Positions 52,806 to 62,517 of a DNA stretch of 64,000 nucleotides are shown piece by piece (position 1 is the first letter of the stretch; every line of letters starts with the position of its first letter). The stretch spans positions 1 to 64,000 of the forward strand of contig JAHBXZ010000008.1 of NCBI GenBank assembly GCA_019636215.1, written 5' to 3'. The notes under the pieces are model-generated. The model was given only the letters and a program-made list of their open reading frames with translations, made no database searches and was not told the DNA's origin. This stretch comes from Planctomycetota bacterium. Lineage in GTDB: Bacteria; Planctomycetota; UBA8742; UBA2392. The position numbers and the translations under genes are program-made.

Positions 52806-54731
52806 CTATCTCAGAGTGCGCGCGCCATTGACGTTGCTGGTGACCTGCTGGCCGTCGAGCCACTCCAGCAGTGGGATGAGAAACTTGCGGCTGGTGGGCA
52901 GCACTTCCTTGAAATCCTTCGCGGCGGCGGGCTCGGTGCGGCCTCTCAGGAACGCCACCACCTTTTCACGGGCCATGTTCAATGCCGTGGTGCTGAACAA
53001 TACCCCGCCGTGCAGCACGCTGGCCTTGCCGGTGCCTACCAGATAATCCACGGCGTTCTGCGTGGCGTCGGGGTTGGCGCGGGCGGCCTGGCCGAGTTCC
53101 TTCAATGTGGGCGGGTTCAGCAGTGCTTCTTCAAGCTGCTTGCCCACCAGTTCCACGATCTTGCGTTCTTCCACCGTGAGCTTGCCGCCCTCGCCGGGCA
53201 GGGCCAGCAATTCACCGCGTTGCTCGACCAGTTTGTTGTGCAGGGCGCGTTCGAGAATCGGCGCAAACGTGCGGCCATCGACGCCCAGCTGCTGCTGCAC
53301 GGTCACGGCCTTCATGCCCAGCTGCGCGGGTCGGTCGTCGTGAAAACGCATCAGCACGCCCACCAGCGCCTTTTCGGCCCTGGGCCAGGCGTCGCGGTGC
53401 ACCAGCGCGCGGCCGGGGCCGAACTCGGATAGTTTTCCCGACGCAAGCAAGGCCTCAACGTGCGGGGCAATCGCCGCGGCCATCAGTTGTGTCGCGGGCA
53501 CAAGACCGGCGCGATCGGTGCCCGAGGGCCCGGCGTCCAGCACCGCAAGTTCCACGCGCGCACCGGGGTCGTCGGCCGCGCCCGCCCAGGCATTCAGCGC
53601 AGTCATCAAGTCTGCATCGCCGCGGCGCAGCTTATCGCGCTCGCGCCGGATCACACGTCCGCCGCCCAGCGTCACAGCCGGGCTGGGCTGGCGGATGATG
53701 AAGCGGTCACCAATGCCGGCCACAACCGGCGCTTCTAGCATAAGCTCGCAATCACAGGTTTCGCCGCCATTGAGAACCGTGCGGTCCAGCAACTGTACTT
53801 CGGCCACCAGTTCGCTGGTGCCGACGTGGAACTTCACCTCGGCCCGGTGCTTCAGTGGTTTGACCGCACTGGGAAGCAGGCTCAGCCGAACACTGAAGAA
53901 CTTGCTGGGCTCAAACACACCCGGCGTGCACAGGTTGAATCCGCGTTCCACCTGGGTGTGGTCCACGCCCGCAAGGTTGAACGCCGCCGAGTGCCCGGCC
54001 CGGGCTTCTTCAATCGTGCGGTGGTAGGCCTGGATGCCGCGCACTTTCCCGCGCTGCTCACCGGGCACGACCACCAGGTTGTCGCCCAGCTTCACGTGAC
54101 CCGAAATTGGGATGCCGGTCAGCACCGCGCCTTGACCCTTGGCCGAAAACACCCGCTGGATCGGCATGCGGAACACGCCTTGGCTGTCCTTGGGCTGTGT
54201 TGCTTCTATCGCGTCGCCAATGGCCTTCCACAATTCTGGCATGCCCTGGCCTGTAAGCGCGCTGACGGGGATCACCGGCGCGCCTTGCAGGAACGTGCCC
54301 TTCACAAGGTCTTTGACGTCTTCGGTGGCAAGTTCGGCGGTGTCGGAATCCACCTTGTCGACCTTGTTCAGGGCGACCAGACCGCGCTGGACGCCCAGCA
54401 GGGTCAGGATTTCCATGTGCTCGCGGGTTTGCGGCATTACGCCGTCGTCGGCGGCCACAACCAGCAGCACGATGTCGATGCCCGTGGCACCTGCAACCAT
54501 GTTCTTGACGAACTTTTCGTGCCCCGGCACGTCGATCAGGCCGATGCGATACTGTTCCTTGTAGAGGAAGTTCGCAAAGCCGATATCGATGGTGATGCCT
54601 TTCTCTTTCTCTTCGGCAAGGCGATCGGGGTCAATGCCGGTCAGCGCCTTGACCAGCGTGCTTTTGCCGTGGTCAATATGCCCGGCGGTGCCGATCACGA
54701 CGTTTCGGATCTGTACGGCTTCGGTCATCAT
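52806..54731 (-). CDS. selB: Selenocysteine-specific translation elongation factor
   Basis: A 641-aa GTPase that brings Sec-tRNA to UGA codons marked by a SECIS hairpin. The G domain has GHIDHGKST at 17-25, DVPGHE and NKVD, followed by EF-Tu-like domains 2 and 3. The C-terminal 250 residues hold winged-helix repeats that bind SECIS RNA, with [14 protein letters not shown] in the last half. Its presence implies the organism makes selenoproteins, although selA, selD and tRNA-Sec are not in this window and no in-frame-UGA gene was recognised. ATG 54731 or the adjacent ATG 54728 can start. The shell and cargo genes follow on the same strand. Confidence 0.94.
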   Translation of the reverse strand: MMTEAVQIRNVVIGTAGHIDHGKSTLVKALTGIDPDRLAEEKEKGITIDIGFANFLYKEQYRIGLIDVPGHEKFVKNMVAGATGIDIVLLVVAADDGVMPQTREHMEILTLLGVQRGLVALNKVDKVDSDTAELATEDVKDLVKGTFLQGAPVIPVSALTGQGMPELWKAIGDAIEATQPKDSQGVFRMPIQRVFSAKGQGAVLTGIPISGHVKLGDNLVVVPGEQRGKVRGIQAYHRTIEEARAGHSAAFNLAGVDHTQVERGFNLCTPGVFEPSKFFSVRLSLLPSAVKPLKHRAEVKFHVGTSELVAEVQLLDRTVLNGGETCDCELMLEAPVVAGIGDRFIIRQPSPAVTLGGGRVIRRERDKLRRGDADLMTALNAWAGAADDPGARVELAVLDAGPSGTDRAGLVPATQLMAAAIAPHVEALLASGKLSEFGPGRALVHRDAWPRAEKALVGVLMRFHDDRPAQLGMKAVTVQQQLGVDGRTFAPILERALHNKLVEQRGELLALPGEGGKLTVEERKIVELVGKQLEEALLNPPTLKELGQAARANPDATQNAVDYLVGTGKASVLHGGVLFSTTALNMAREKVVAFLRGRTEPAAAKDFKEVLPTSRKFLIPLLEWLDGQQVTSNVNGARTLR

Positions 54732-54854
54732 GGAATTTTGTGGCATAAGGCCCGCCCAGCCCACGGCAAATCACCGTTGGCCCCTCCTTTTATCAAAACT
54801 CCGGGATTCTTGCGCCCTTCCCGCTTGGCGTGATCGGCCTTACACTTGGCCCCC

Positions 54855-57656
54855 GTGAACCAGCTTGTGTACGAACATGAAGGCAAGCGCATTGAGGTCA
54901 AGCTTGCCAATCGGCCCGTATCGTTGGGCCGTTCGCCGGAAGCCGACCACCAACTGCCCAGCAAGGCCGCGTCGCGCATTCACGCACAGGTGTTCCTGCG
55001 TGAAAACGCCTGGTTTGTGGAAGACCTTGGCAGCAGCAATGGCACTTTGGTCAATGGCTCGAAGATAGACGGCCCTATGGCCCTCAATCCTGGCGACGTC
55101 ATCGTGCTCGCCGACATAAAGCTCAAGTACGAGGGAGAGCCGGCAAAGTCAAAAGGTCCGCCGGAACACTTGATCGCCCGGCTCCTTTACACGGCCACGC
55201 CTGGCGGCGCCGCGCGTGAGTACATCATCCGCGATAAAGTCACGATCGGGCGCAAGCCGGACAACACGTTGCAGATCGACAGCAAGGCCGTCAGCAGCCA
55301 CCACTGCGAGGTTGTAAACCTGAACGGTGCCTATGTCGTGCGTGACCTGGGCAGCAGCAACGGTACGCACGTAGGTGAAACGCCAGTCAAGGAACATACC
55401 CTTCGCAATGGCGATGTAGTGATTGTGGGCAAGGCCGTGAAGTTGTACTTCGTCGACCCGGCCGGCCCCGGCAAACAACCGGAGCCCGCCGCCGCTGCGC
55501 CAGTTGCAGGTGCGGAACAACCCTTGCCGGCGTCGGCCCAGGTGCCGACCCGAAGCGCGGCTTCGGGCCGTAAGGCGGCGCTGGCTGTGGCAGGCGGGGC
55601 CAGCGACCGCGGGCAGTTTGAACCGGTCTCTGGCCATGGCGCACAACGGCCGGTGGGGGGCAATCCGCTGCCGCACATCCTGGTGGGCGCAGGGTTGGGG
55701 TTGGTGTTCCTGGTAGCGGGATGGCTGCTGGCAAGCCTGATTACAGATGCCCGCAAGCCGCAGCCCAAGGCCAGTGATTTTGCACCGCCGATCGCCGCAA
55801 GTGGCGACGTCGCCCTGTCATTTGAGGGTGAGATTGACACACGCGGCAACCCCGATGGATGGACGGCCAGCTTTGAGGCTCCCAACAAAGCCAGAGCGGA
55901 GCTGTTGTCAGATCCGGAGCATCCCTTTGACGGCGAGCGAAGCCTGCGCATTGCAACGTCAGACTTGGGCGGCGCCATCTGTACGCTGATTCTTCAGTCT
56001 ACGTCCGCCAGATCACTGGACTTTGGCGCGAACATGAAGGCTTCGTTGCGGATGCGCGGCGAAGGAGCAGGCAACGTTGCCCTGGCGCTGAGTGCCATTG
56101 GCGAAAAGGGTGAAGTTTCCACGCTGGCCGTGGCCCGGCTGACAGATGTCAAGTCGACGCAATGGACGGAGTACACATTTAGCAGCGCGTTTCTTGACGG
56201 TGCCGCCAGGACCGGCCGGCTTCGGTTGCTGCTGAGCGGGACATTCACCAAGTTGTGGCTCGATCGGCTGGAGTTGGCAGCGGCCGGAGAGGCGCGACCG
56301 GCCACCCCATTTGAGGCTCTACGCCGGGGCGACGTACGACTGATGCTTGCCGAACAGGAAGTCGCCGAAGCATCGATTGTGAACAGCCGCGAACTGGCCG
56401 CGCGATTTGCGCCACGGTTGCTTGCTGTTGACAACCGGGCCCTGAGTGAGCCCGGCCTTTGGTGCGTAGAGAAGGTCACTTCCGCACAGGTTGCCTACCG
56501 TACGCTGCTTCCTGGCCGCGGAGAAACGCGCGGTTCCGAACTTCGGGCAGAGGCTCGTGACAGTGAGTACTTCCCCGAAAAGGGTGTCCGACTTACCTGG
56601 AAGATGTCCGAACGCGGGTCGAGCAACTTTGCCATAGAGGCCACCCTGCCGCTTCCGGATAACGCCACGTTGTTGGTGGCCGATCGACGTGGCGCGCCGC
56701 TGGTTGTCGATCGCGGGGCCATGCACGTGTATCCGTACGCAACCGTAAGTGAACTCTGTGTCAATGAGACCGACCTTGCGCTTTCGTTCCCGCAGGGTGC
56801 CGTGGTCTGGTTTGATTTCACCCGCCGCGGGACGCTTGGATTGGTCTTGCGAAGCGGCCCAGAGTCATCGCGCGACGGCTTTGTTGTGGATGTATTCACG
56901 CGGCCGGTCATGTTCGCCCGCCTGTATGAGCGCCTGTACAAAGAAGGCGAGCGCCTGATGGAGGTGCGAAACTACTCGGCGGCCGAGGCGCGCTATGCGT
57001 GGCTGGCGCAGCCCCACAGGGCCCAACGCGACTTGCCCGTGATCGGCCGGGCTCGAGATCGCATGAAGGACGTTGCCGAGGCACGCGCAAAGTTGCGGTC
57101 CCAGGTGGACGCAGCGTGGCCTGTCGCGCAGCAAAGCCGCACCCGGCGCGCCCTGGAGGACTGTGAGCGTCTGATACGGCAGTATCTGGCGGAGTTCCGC
57201 GGCGACGAAGTGTGTGTGGAGTTGCGAGGACAGTTGGCCCAGATTGACGAGTGGCTGCGGCAGGCGGCAATCACAAAGCGCACACCCAAGGAACAGCAGG
57301 AGGCCGAGGCGTTCGCAAAGAGCCTGTACGAGGACGCCAACGCACGGCTGAAGGCCGGCAATCTGCTGGTGGCGCTGTTGCTGGCCGAGAACGTGATTCG
57401 CGATTACTCGGATACGCTGGCCTACCGCGATGCCCAGGCACTGGCCGATGAGATCAACAAGCGTCTTGCTGACCCGGCCGCCCGCGACCGTGAGATTGAC
57501 GCCCAGTTGGCCAAGATCGACGAAGAGATCAAGTTCGAGAACTATGCGCTGGCGCGCAAGCTGTGCAACGAACTCTTCAAGCGCTTTCCTGATACACCCC
57601 GCAGCCGCGACATCATGTTGCGTGTTCGCCGCATTGACCAGACTTACGGCAAGTAA
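54855..57656 (+). CDS. Double-FHA transmembrane protein
   Basis: A 933-aa protein. FHA1 covers about residues 15-95 ([11 protein letters not shown], then ASRIHAQ and [12 protein letters not shown]) and FHA2 about 110-195 ([27 protein letters not shown]); both keep the full binding signature. After a Pro/Ala linker, a TM segment lies at about 275-295. The outer part has a carbohydrate-binding-like beta domain (about 315-470), a further beta region and a C-terminal helical repeat or coiled-coil region (about 690-930, TPR-like). It could bind phosphorylated kinases inside and a surface ligand outside. The start is GTG 54855 or TTG 54846; no clear ribosome site. Confidence 0.85.
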   Translation: MNQLVYEHEGKRIEVKLANRPVSLGRSPEADHQLPSKAASRIHAQVFLRENAWFVEDLGSSNGTLVNGSKIDGPMALNPGDVIVLADIKLKYEGEPAKSKGPPEHLIARLLYTATPGGAAREYIIRDKVTIGRKPDNTLQIDSKAVSSHHCEVVNLNGAYVVRDLGSSNGTHVGETPVKEHTLRNGDVVIVGKAVKLYFVDPAGPGKQPEPAAAAPVAGAEQPLPASAQVPTRSAASGRKAALAVAGGASDRGQFEPVSGHGAQRPVGGNPLPHILVGAGLGLVFLVAGWLLASLITDARKPQPKASDFAPPIAASGDVALSFEGEIDTRGNPDGWTASFEAPNKARAELLSDPEHPFDGERSLRIATSDLGGAICTLILQSTSARSLDFGANMKASLRMRGEGAGNVALALSAIGEKGEVSTLAVARLTDVKSTQWTEYTFSSAFLDGAARTGRLRLLLSGTFTKLWLDRLELAAAGEARPATPFEALRRGDVRLMLAEQEVAEASIVNSRELAARFAPRLLAVDNRALSEPGLWCVEKVTSAQVAYRTLLPGRGETRGSELRAEARDSEYFPEKGVRLTWKMSERGSSNFAIEATLPLPDNATLLVADRRGAPLVVDRGAMHVYPYATVSELCVNETDLALSFPQGAVVWFDFTRRGTLGLVLRSGPESSRDGFVVDVFTRPVMFARLYERLYKEGERLMEVRNYSAAEARYAWLAQPHRAQRDLPVIGRARDRMKDVAEARAKLRSQVDAAWPVAQQSRTRRALEDCERLIRQYLAEFRGDEVCVELRGQLAQIDEWLRQAAITKRTPKEQQEAEAFAKSLYEDANARLKAGNLLVALLLAENVIRDYSDTLAYRDAQALADEINKRLADPAARDREIDAQLAKIDEEIKFENYALARKLCNELFKRFPDTPRSRDIMLRVRRIDQTYGK

Positions 57657-57670
57657 CGGGCGAAACCAAC

Positions 57671-57704
57671 AAAGAGGCCGCGAGTGGACACTCGCGGCCT
57701 CTTT
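57671..57704. terminator. Strong bidirectional terminator
   Basis: A perfect 15-bp stem (AAAGAGGCCGCGAGT, 57671-57685, with 57690-57704) and GGAC loop ends in AAAG/CTTT, between the double-FHA gene and the convergent nuoH. Confidence 0.88.
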
Positions 57705-57721
57705 ACTCTGAGCGGTCTTGT

Positions 57722-58852
57722 CTATCGGTACAGCGCGTTCAGCACCAGTGCCGTGACTACCACATTTGCCAGGCTGAGCGGAATGAGCTTCTTCCAACCC
57801 AGGTTCATCAGCTGGTCAAAGCGGAAGCGCGGCAGAGTCCAGCGCACCTGGATGTAAAGCCACAGGAACACCGCGCACTTGGCACAGAAGATCAGCGGCC
57901 CGGCCAGGCTGGCCAGGAACGTGTCGCTGGCGGTCGGGTCGAGGCCAGGCAGCGTCCAGCCGCCCAGGAACAGGGTGACTACGAGTGCAGCCTGGATGCA
58001 CATGCCAAAGTATTCGCCCAGAAAGAACATGCCGAACTTCATGCTGCCGTACTCAATGTGATAGCCGGCCACTAGCTCTGCTTCGGCTTCCGGGAAGTCA
58101 AAGGGAAGGCGATTCGTCTCGGCATAAATACACACGAGGAAAATGATGAAGGCCAACGGCTGCTTGAAAATGCCCCATTTCAGGATCGAAAGAACACCGG
58201 GTTCTTTCACATCTGTCTGGGCAAGCACCATGTCGCTCAGGTCGAGGGTGCCGTAGGTCATGATCATGGCGAGTACCACCATGAACATCGCAGCTTCGTA
58301 GCTGATCAACTGCGCGCCAGCTCGAACCGCGCCGAACTGGGCGTATTTGTTGTTGCTTGCCCAGCCGCCCAGTGACAGCCCGTGCACGGCCAGGCTGAGG
58401 CAGGCCAGGGCAAACAACACTCCCACGCCGAAATCGACAATCTGGTACTTGATGAAATGACCTTCGAAAAAGAATCCATGGCCGAAGGGGATCACGGCAA
58501 ATGCCAGCGCAATCGGGATGAAAACAAGCGCGGGCGCGATGAAGAAGAGCACCTTGGATGCCCGCCGGGGGACAAAGTCCTCTTTCAGCATCAGTTTTAC
58601 GATGTCAGCCAGGGGCTGCAGCAACCCGAACATTCCCCAACCGGCCAGAGGGCCAAGAATCTTCCACTTGGGCAGACCGACTTTGCTGGGCCCGTCGCGC
58701 AACTGGATCCAGGCCGCCATCTTGCGTTCAAGCCAGATCATCAGCGGGATCACGTTCATGATCACGCCAAATGCAGCCACCACCTTGAGGGCGTTGAACA
58801 AGTACACCTGCCAAGGCAGCGAGCGAACGGAATCAGCTTCGGCAAGAAACAT
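57722..58852 (-). CDS. nuoH: NADH-quinone oxidoreductase subunit H
   Basis: A 376-aa polytopic subunit of respiratory complex I that lines the quinone-binding cavity. Eight or nine TM helices are visible. Family signatures are WLERKMAAWIQLRDGPSKVG (residues about 40-59), LKEDFVPRRASKVLF, SYEAAMF and AELVAGYHIEYGS near the loop that contacts the quinone. The start is 58852, with GGAG five bases upstream. No other nuo gene is in the window: it stands alone between a terminator and divergent queG, so the complex must be encoded elsewhere. Confidence 0.95.
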   Translation of the reverse strand: MFLAEADSVRSLPWQVYLFNALKVVAAFGVIMNVIPLMIWLERKMAAWIQLRDGPSKVGLPKWKILGPLAGWGMFGLLQPLADIVKLMLKEDFVPRRASKVLFFIAPALVFIPIALAFAVIPFGHGFFFEGHFIKYQIVDFGVGVLFALACLSLAVHGLSLGGWASNNKYAQFGAVRAGAQLISYEAAMFMVVLAMIMTYGTLDLSDMVLAQTDVKEPGVLSILKWGIFKQPLAFIIFLVCIYAETNRLPFDFPEAEAELVAGYHIEYGSMKFGMFFLGEYFGMCIQAALVVTLFLGGWTLPGLDPTASDTFLASLAGPLIFCAKCAVFLWLYIQVRWTLPRFRFDQLMNLGWKKLIPLSLANVVVTALVLNALYR

Positions 58853-58995
58853 AGGGCTCCAGCGGAAGATGGCGGGCAATCTACAAGCGGTGTTGGGCCG
58901 ATCAACAGGGCAAGCGCCGCCGGAAGTGTCTGTTGAATGTCATGCCATAACTGCCCGCGACTGGCGACCGGGCGCGGCACTCTTAGGCTTGGCGC

Positions 58996-60114
58996 GTGGC
59001 CACCAGCCTGAAACCAGTGATCTTGAGACTTGCGTCCGCCCTTGGCTTTGGCCGGTGCGCGGTTGCACCCGCGGAAAAGCCCGCCAGCGCTGATTTTCTC
59101 GATACCTGGCTGGCCCAGGGCTGGCATGGCTCCATGGATTGGCTGGAACGCACGCCGCAATGGCGCAAGGACATCCGCACGCGCTATCCCTGGGCGAAGT
59201 CCTTTCTTTGCATCAGCATCGATTACCCCACCGAGTTGCCCAAGTCTTTGCCCGAGGGCTCCGTGCTGCCACGTCTGGCGCGCTATGCCCGCATGCCTGA
59301 CTATCACGCCGGTTTCAAACCCGCGCTGCTGAGCCTTGAGAAACAGATCATCGACATCGGCGGCCCCGGCACACAGGCCCTGTGGTACCAGGACACCGGC
59401 CCGTTTCTTGAGCGCGCGTTGGCCGCCCGCGCCGGCCTGGGATGGATCGGCAAGAACACCATGCTGATCCACCCGAACCACGGCAGCTTCACGCTGCTGG
59501 CACTGGTGCTTACCAGCCTTGAGCTGGAGCCCGACACCCCCATCACCGACCACTGCGGAACCTGCACCCGCTGCCTGGAGGCCTGCCCGACCCAGGCCTT
59601 TCCGGAGCCCTTCAAGCTCAACGCCAGCAAGTGTGTGAGTTACCTGACCATCGAACACCAAGGCGCGATCCCGCACGACCTTCGCGCCGGCGTGGGCGGG
59701 CTGCTGTTTGGCTGCGACATCTGCAACGACGTTTGCCCCTGGAACAGCAAGGCCGCCAAGACCCGCGTCAAACCCGCCGACGGACTGGCCGACCTGACCC
59801 TGAACACAATCCTGAACGCCAAGCCCGAACACCTGCAGAAGCGCCTGGAAGGTACAGCGTTGGAACGCACCGGCGAGGCCGGCCTGAAGCGCAACGCGGC
59901 AATCGTAGCCGGCAACGAAAAGCTGGAAGACGCCGTCGGCGCGCTGGAACAATCCAGCCAGCACGACAGTCCAACCGTGCGCGAGGCCGTGTACTGGGCA
60001 TACAAGCAGATCGGCACAGCAAAGGCCAAGGCCGCCCTGGCCCGCGCCCAGAAACACGAGACGGATGAAGCGCTCCGCGACTGGGTGATCGAGACCCTGC
60101 AGAGTTGGCGATAG
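58996..60114 (+). CDS. queG: Epoxyqueuosine reductase
   Basis: A 372-aa iron-sulfur and cobalamin enzyme that reduces epoxyqueuosine to queuosine in tRNA. Asp133 in DTGP is the catalytic acid. Cluster cysteines are Cys187, 190, 193 and 197 (CGTCTRCLEACPT), with Cys213 and Cys240, 243, 247 (CDICNDVCPW) completing two [4Fe-4S] clusters. The C-terminal 110 residues form HEAT-like helices that contact tRNA. GTG 58996 starts it; the ribosome site is weak. Other queuosine genes are not nearby. Confidence 0.95.
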   Translation: MATSLKPVILRLASALGFGRCAVAPAEKPASADFLDTWLAQGWHGSMDWLERTPQWRKDIRTRYPWAKSFLCISIDYPTELPKSLPEGSVLPRLARYARMPDYHAGFKPALLSLEKQIIDIGGPGTQALWYQDTGPFLERALAARAGLGWIGKNTMLIHPNHGSFTLLALVLTSLELEPDTPITDHCGTCTRCLEACPTQAFPEPFKLNASKCVSYLTIEHQGAIPHDLRAGVGGLLFGCDICNDVCPWNSKAAKTRVKPADGLADLTLNTILNAKPEHLQKRLEGTALERTGEAGLKRNAAIVAGNEKLEDAVGALEQSSQHDSPTVREAVYWAYKQIGTAKAKAALARAQKHETDEALRDWVIETLQSWR

Positions 60115-60118
60115 CAAG

Positions 60119-60151
60119 AGCCCGGAGCGTCAGCGACGGGGCAGCTCAGCG
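60119..60151. repeat. Intergenic copy of the cargo-linker repeat
   Basis: AGCCCGGAGCG, two bases (TC), then AGCGACGGGGCAG occurs right after the queG stop. The same string with GA as the two bases occurs in the coding region of the encapsulin cargo (coding strand of 51150-51181). Confidence 0.7.
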
Positions 60152-60187
60152 CGGCCATCGGTCTGTGGATGACGCGCGATAATCCTG

Positions 60188-62377
60188 CTAGGGCGCTGTT
60201 TCAAACAACTCAATACTCTCGTAGCTGATGTTGGCGTCGAGTTGGCCGGGAATGTAGCGGTCGTTGAGCCACTTCAGGCGCAAGGTGTGCTCACCCGCAA
60301 GTTTGCCCAGCGCCAGCAACACGAACCGCGAAACCTGGGCATCGCTGGGAATGCTCAGCGTCGCCACTTTCTGGCCGTCCATCGACACCTCGACCTCGAA
60401 CAGGTACTCGTTGTCCAGCGGCAGGGTGCCGTAACTGTGGTTTTTGACGCCAAGTTCCAGCGCAAAGGTCGCTTCGGTTTCACCAAGGTTAAACCTGTAT
60501 TCGACCCAATGGTCGTCATCGAGCGACCACAGGCAGGGCGTTTCGCCCTCCGTGTGCCAGCCCTCGGGCCACGAGGCCGCATCATAATCGCGAGGCCGGC
60601 GCGAAAGCGGCAGGCCGGGCTCCATGGCAATGGCCTGCTCAGCTTCGCCGAACGTGACCGCCAATGGCTTCAGGCCGGGGGCATGCACGATCAGTGCCAG
60701 CACCGGCTTGTCCCATTCAAAGGCATACACGCCGTTGGCTGCGGCTGCACGAAAGCTGGTCGGCGTGCCGCCCAGTTGATTCAAGCTGAACCAGATCGCT
60801 GCCACCGGCTGCGCGTTGTCGGCGCGGGTGAGCGTCAGCTTTACGCGCGGCTTGTGGTACTCGAACTTGAGCACGAGATCGAGAGCCGTGGTCGCCACCT
60901 GGCCGCTGTCGGCCGCGATGAAGTCGCCGTGTTCGGCGCGCAGGTTCACTTTCAGGTCGCGCAGGCCACTGAACAGGAAGTATCCGGCCGCGTCGCTGAA
61001 AGCCACGCGAGGGTCCCCGTCTCCGCTGAGTGTCACCGTTGCCCCGGCCACCGGTTGGTCTTCAAGGCCAGTCACCCGGCCCGAAAGCGCAATGTAGCCG
61101 TCGTTGGCAAACACGATGGGCTCAAAGGGCGCGCCGATTTGCGGCTCGGCGGAGGTCTGGCCGCCCTCAGGCGCGGGCGGGACTTCCGGCTTGCGTGCCG
61201 CACGCTGGGTCAACACCGGCACGCCGTTTTCCAGCAGTGTCACAAAGGGCGGCTCGGCCAGGATGTCCCAGGTGCCTTGCAGCTTCGCGCCGCTGCCGCC
61301 CACCGGCACCTTATTGAACCAGGCAAACACTTTGGCCGCGCGTTTGGCCTCCCAGCGCCGGGGGTCAATCCGCCCGGTCGCCGCGACACTTAAACCCGTG
61401 CGCGCGGCGGTGACCTTCACTTCTACTTCGTAGGGCTCCTCGGGTGCCCAGAACACGCCGATCTCGTTGGCCTCGCCGATGCGCAGGTCGGGCACAAGCA
61501 ACGCATCCACAAGCCGCAGGGCCTCGGCCTCGACGCCCATCGCAAGCTTGGCGTAACCGCTGGGCCACTTTGCGGGCACCGGCAGATTGCAGGCAAAGTA
61601 GCCCTGGGCATCACTAGTGGCTTCCATCATCACAGGCAGCACCGGCCCGCCAAGCTGACTGGTCGCAGGAAAGAACGTGAACAGCCGCACCTTGGCGCCG
61701 GCAATGCCCTGCTGGGCCAGCCGCGCCATCAGCTTGCCGCGCACAGGCGTCTTGATCATGGCCGGTGCTGCATAGCCTTCGCGCGCCCAGTACTCGGCCC
61801 AGACTTCGGGTTCGGCCAGCAGTGTCAGGTCCAATGGCAGAAGTTCCACTTCGCCGCCGGTCGTAACTTTGGGGATGCTTCCGGCGCTGGGTAACTTTGC
61901 ACCGCCCGCATAGCGCGCACGTTCGGCCCGTTCGCGGGGCGTCGGCACGCGCGCGGGGGTGGGCAAGGTTGGTGGCGGGGGCGCAGTGGGCGCTGTCTCG
62001 GTCATTCCGCCGGGCTGGGATGCCCCCGGTCTGGCTTGGTCGCCTGCATTGGGCGCGGCGGGCGAACCCTGTCTGCCCGATGGCGCGGGGTCAGACCCGG
62101 GCCGGCCGGGGCTGCCGGGGCTGCCGGGGCTTGGGCCCGCCGTTGGCGATTCAGGGCGAATGACTTCGACTTCCGCGGTGGTCTCGGGCTGTTTGCTATC
62201 TTCGCCGATGGAACCGGCAGGCCCTTCGACCAGCGCCGGGCTGTCCGAAGTTGGCTCGCCGGGATCGACGGCTGATTGGATTCTTGCCGTCGGGTCGGTG
62301 CCTTGCAACGCGCACCACAGGCCGCCAAACAGCAGGGCCGACAACGCCATCACAACAAGCAGGCCCCGCCGCGTCAT
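60188..62377 (-). CDS. Membrane-anchored protein with carboxypeptidase-regulatory-like domains
   Basis: A 729-aa envelope protein. N-terminal TM anchor at residues about 5-22, a Pro/Gly/Ser-rich linker (about 28-150), then several beta-sandwich modules. The clearest is a carboxypeptidase-regulatory-like fold (YIALSGRVTGLEDQPVAGATVTLSG, then YFLFSGL) at about 430-500. A second module (PVRGKLMARLAQQGIAGAKVRLF) lies at about 210-290. The C-terminal 110 residues look like a jelly roll. Surface or substrate-binding function is inferred. ATG 62377 begins MTRRGLLVV, a signal anchor. No enzyme motif is seen. Confidence 0.75.
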   Translation of the reverse strand: MTRRGLLVVMALSALLFGGLWCALQGTDPTARIQSAVDPGEPTSDSPALVEGPAGSIGEDSKQPETTAEVEVIRPESPTAGPSPGSPGSPGRPGSDPAPSGRQGSPAAPNAGDQARPGASQPGGMTETAPTAPPPPTLPTPARVPTPRERAERARYAGGAKLPSAGSIPKVTTGGEVELLPLDLTLLAEPEVWAEYWAREGYAAPAMIKTPVRGKLMARLAQQGIAGAKVRLFTFFPATSQLGGPVLPVMMEATSDAQGYFACNLPVPAKWPSGYAKLAMGVEAEALRLVDALLVPDLRIGEANEIGVFWAPEEPYEVEVKVTAARTGLSVAATGRIDPRRWEAKRAAKVFAWFNKVPVGGSGAKLQGTWDILAEPPFVTLLENGVPVLTQRAARKPEVPPAPEGGQTSAEPQIGAPFEPIVFANDGYIALSGRVTGLEDQPVAGATVTLSGDGDPRVAFSDAAGYFLFSGLRDLKVNLRAEHGDFIAADSGQVATTALDLVLKFEYHKPRVKLTLTRADNAQPVAAIWFSLNQLGGTPTSFRAAAANGVYAFEWDKPVLALIVHAPGLKPLAVTFGEAEQAIAMEPGLPLSRRPRDYDAASWPEGWHTEGETPCLWSLDDDHWVEYRFNLGETEATFALELGVKNHSYGTLPLDNEYLFEVEVSMDGQKVATLSIPSDAQVSRFVLLALGKLAGEHTLRLKWLNDRYIPGQLDANISYESIELFETAP

Positions 62378-62517
62378 GGGCCCATTGTTGCAACCAGACA
62401 CAGCGGGGCCAACGAAAAGCGGCCGGTTGGCTACCAACCCTCAAGATCAAACTGCAGGGCTGACCAGCCCAGCGGTGGGTAAGGGTCATGGCAGGACGAT
62501 TCGCCCTACATACATGT

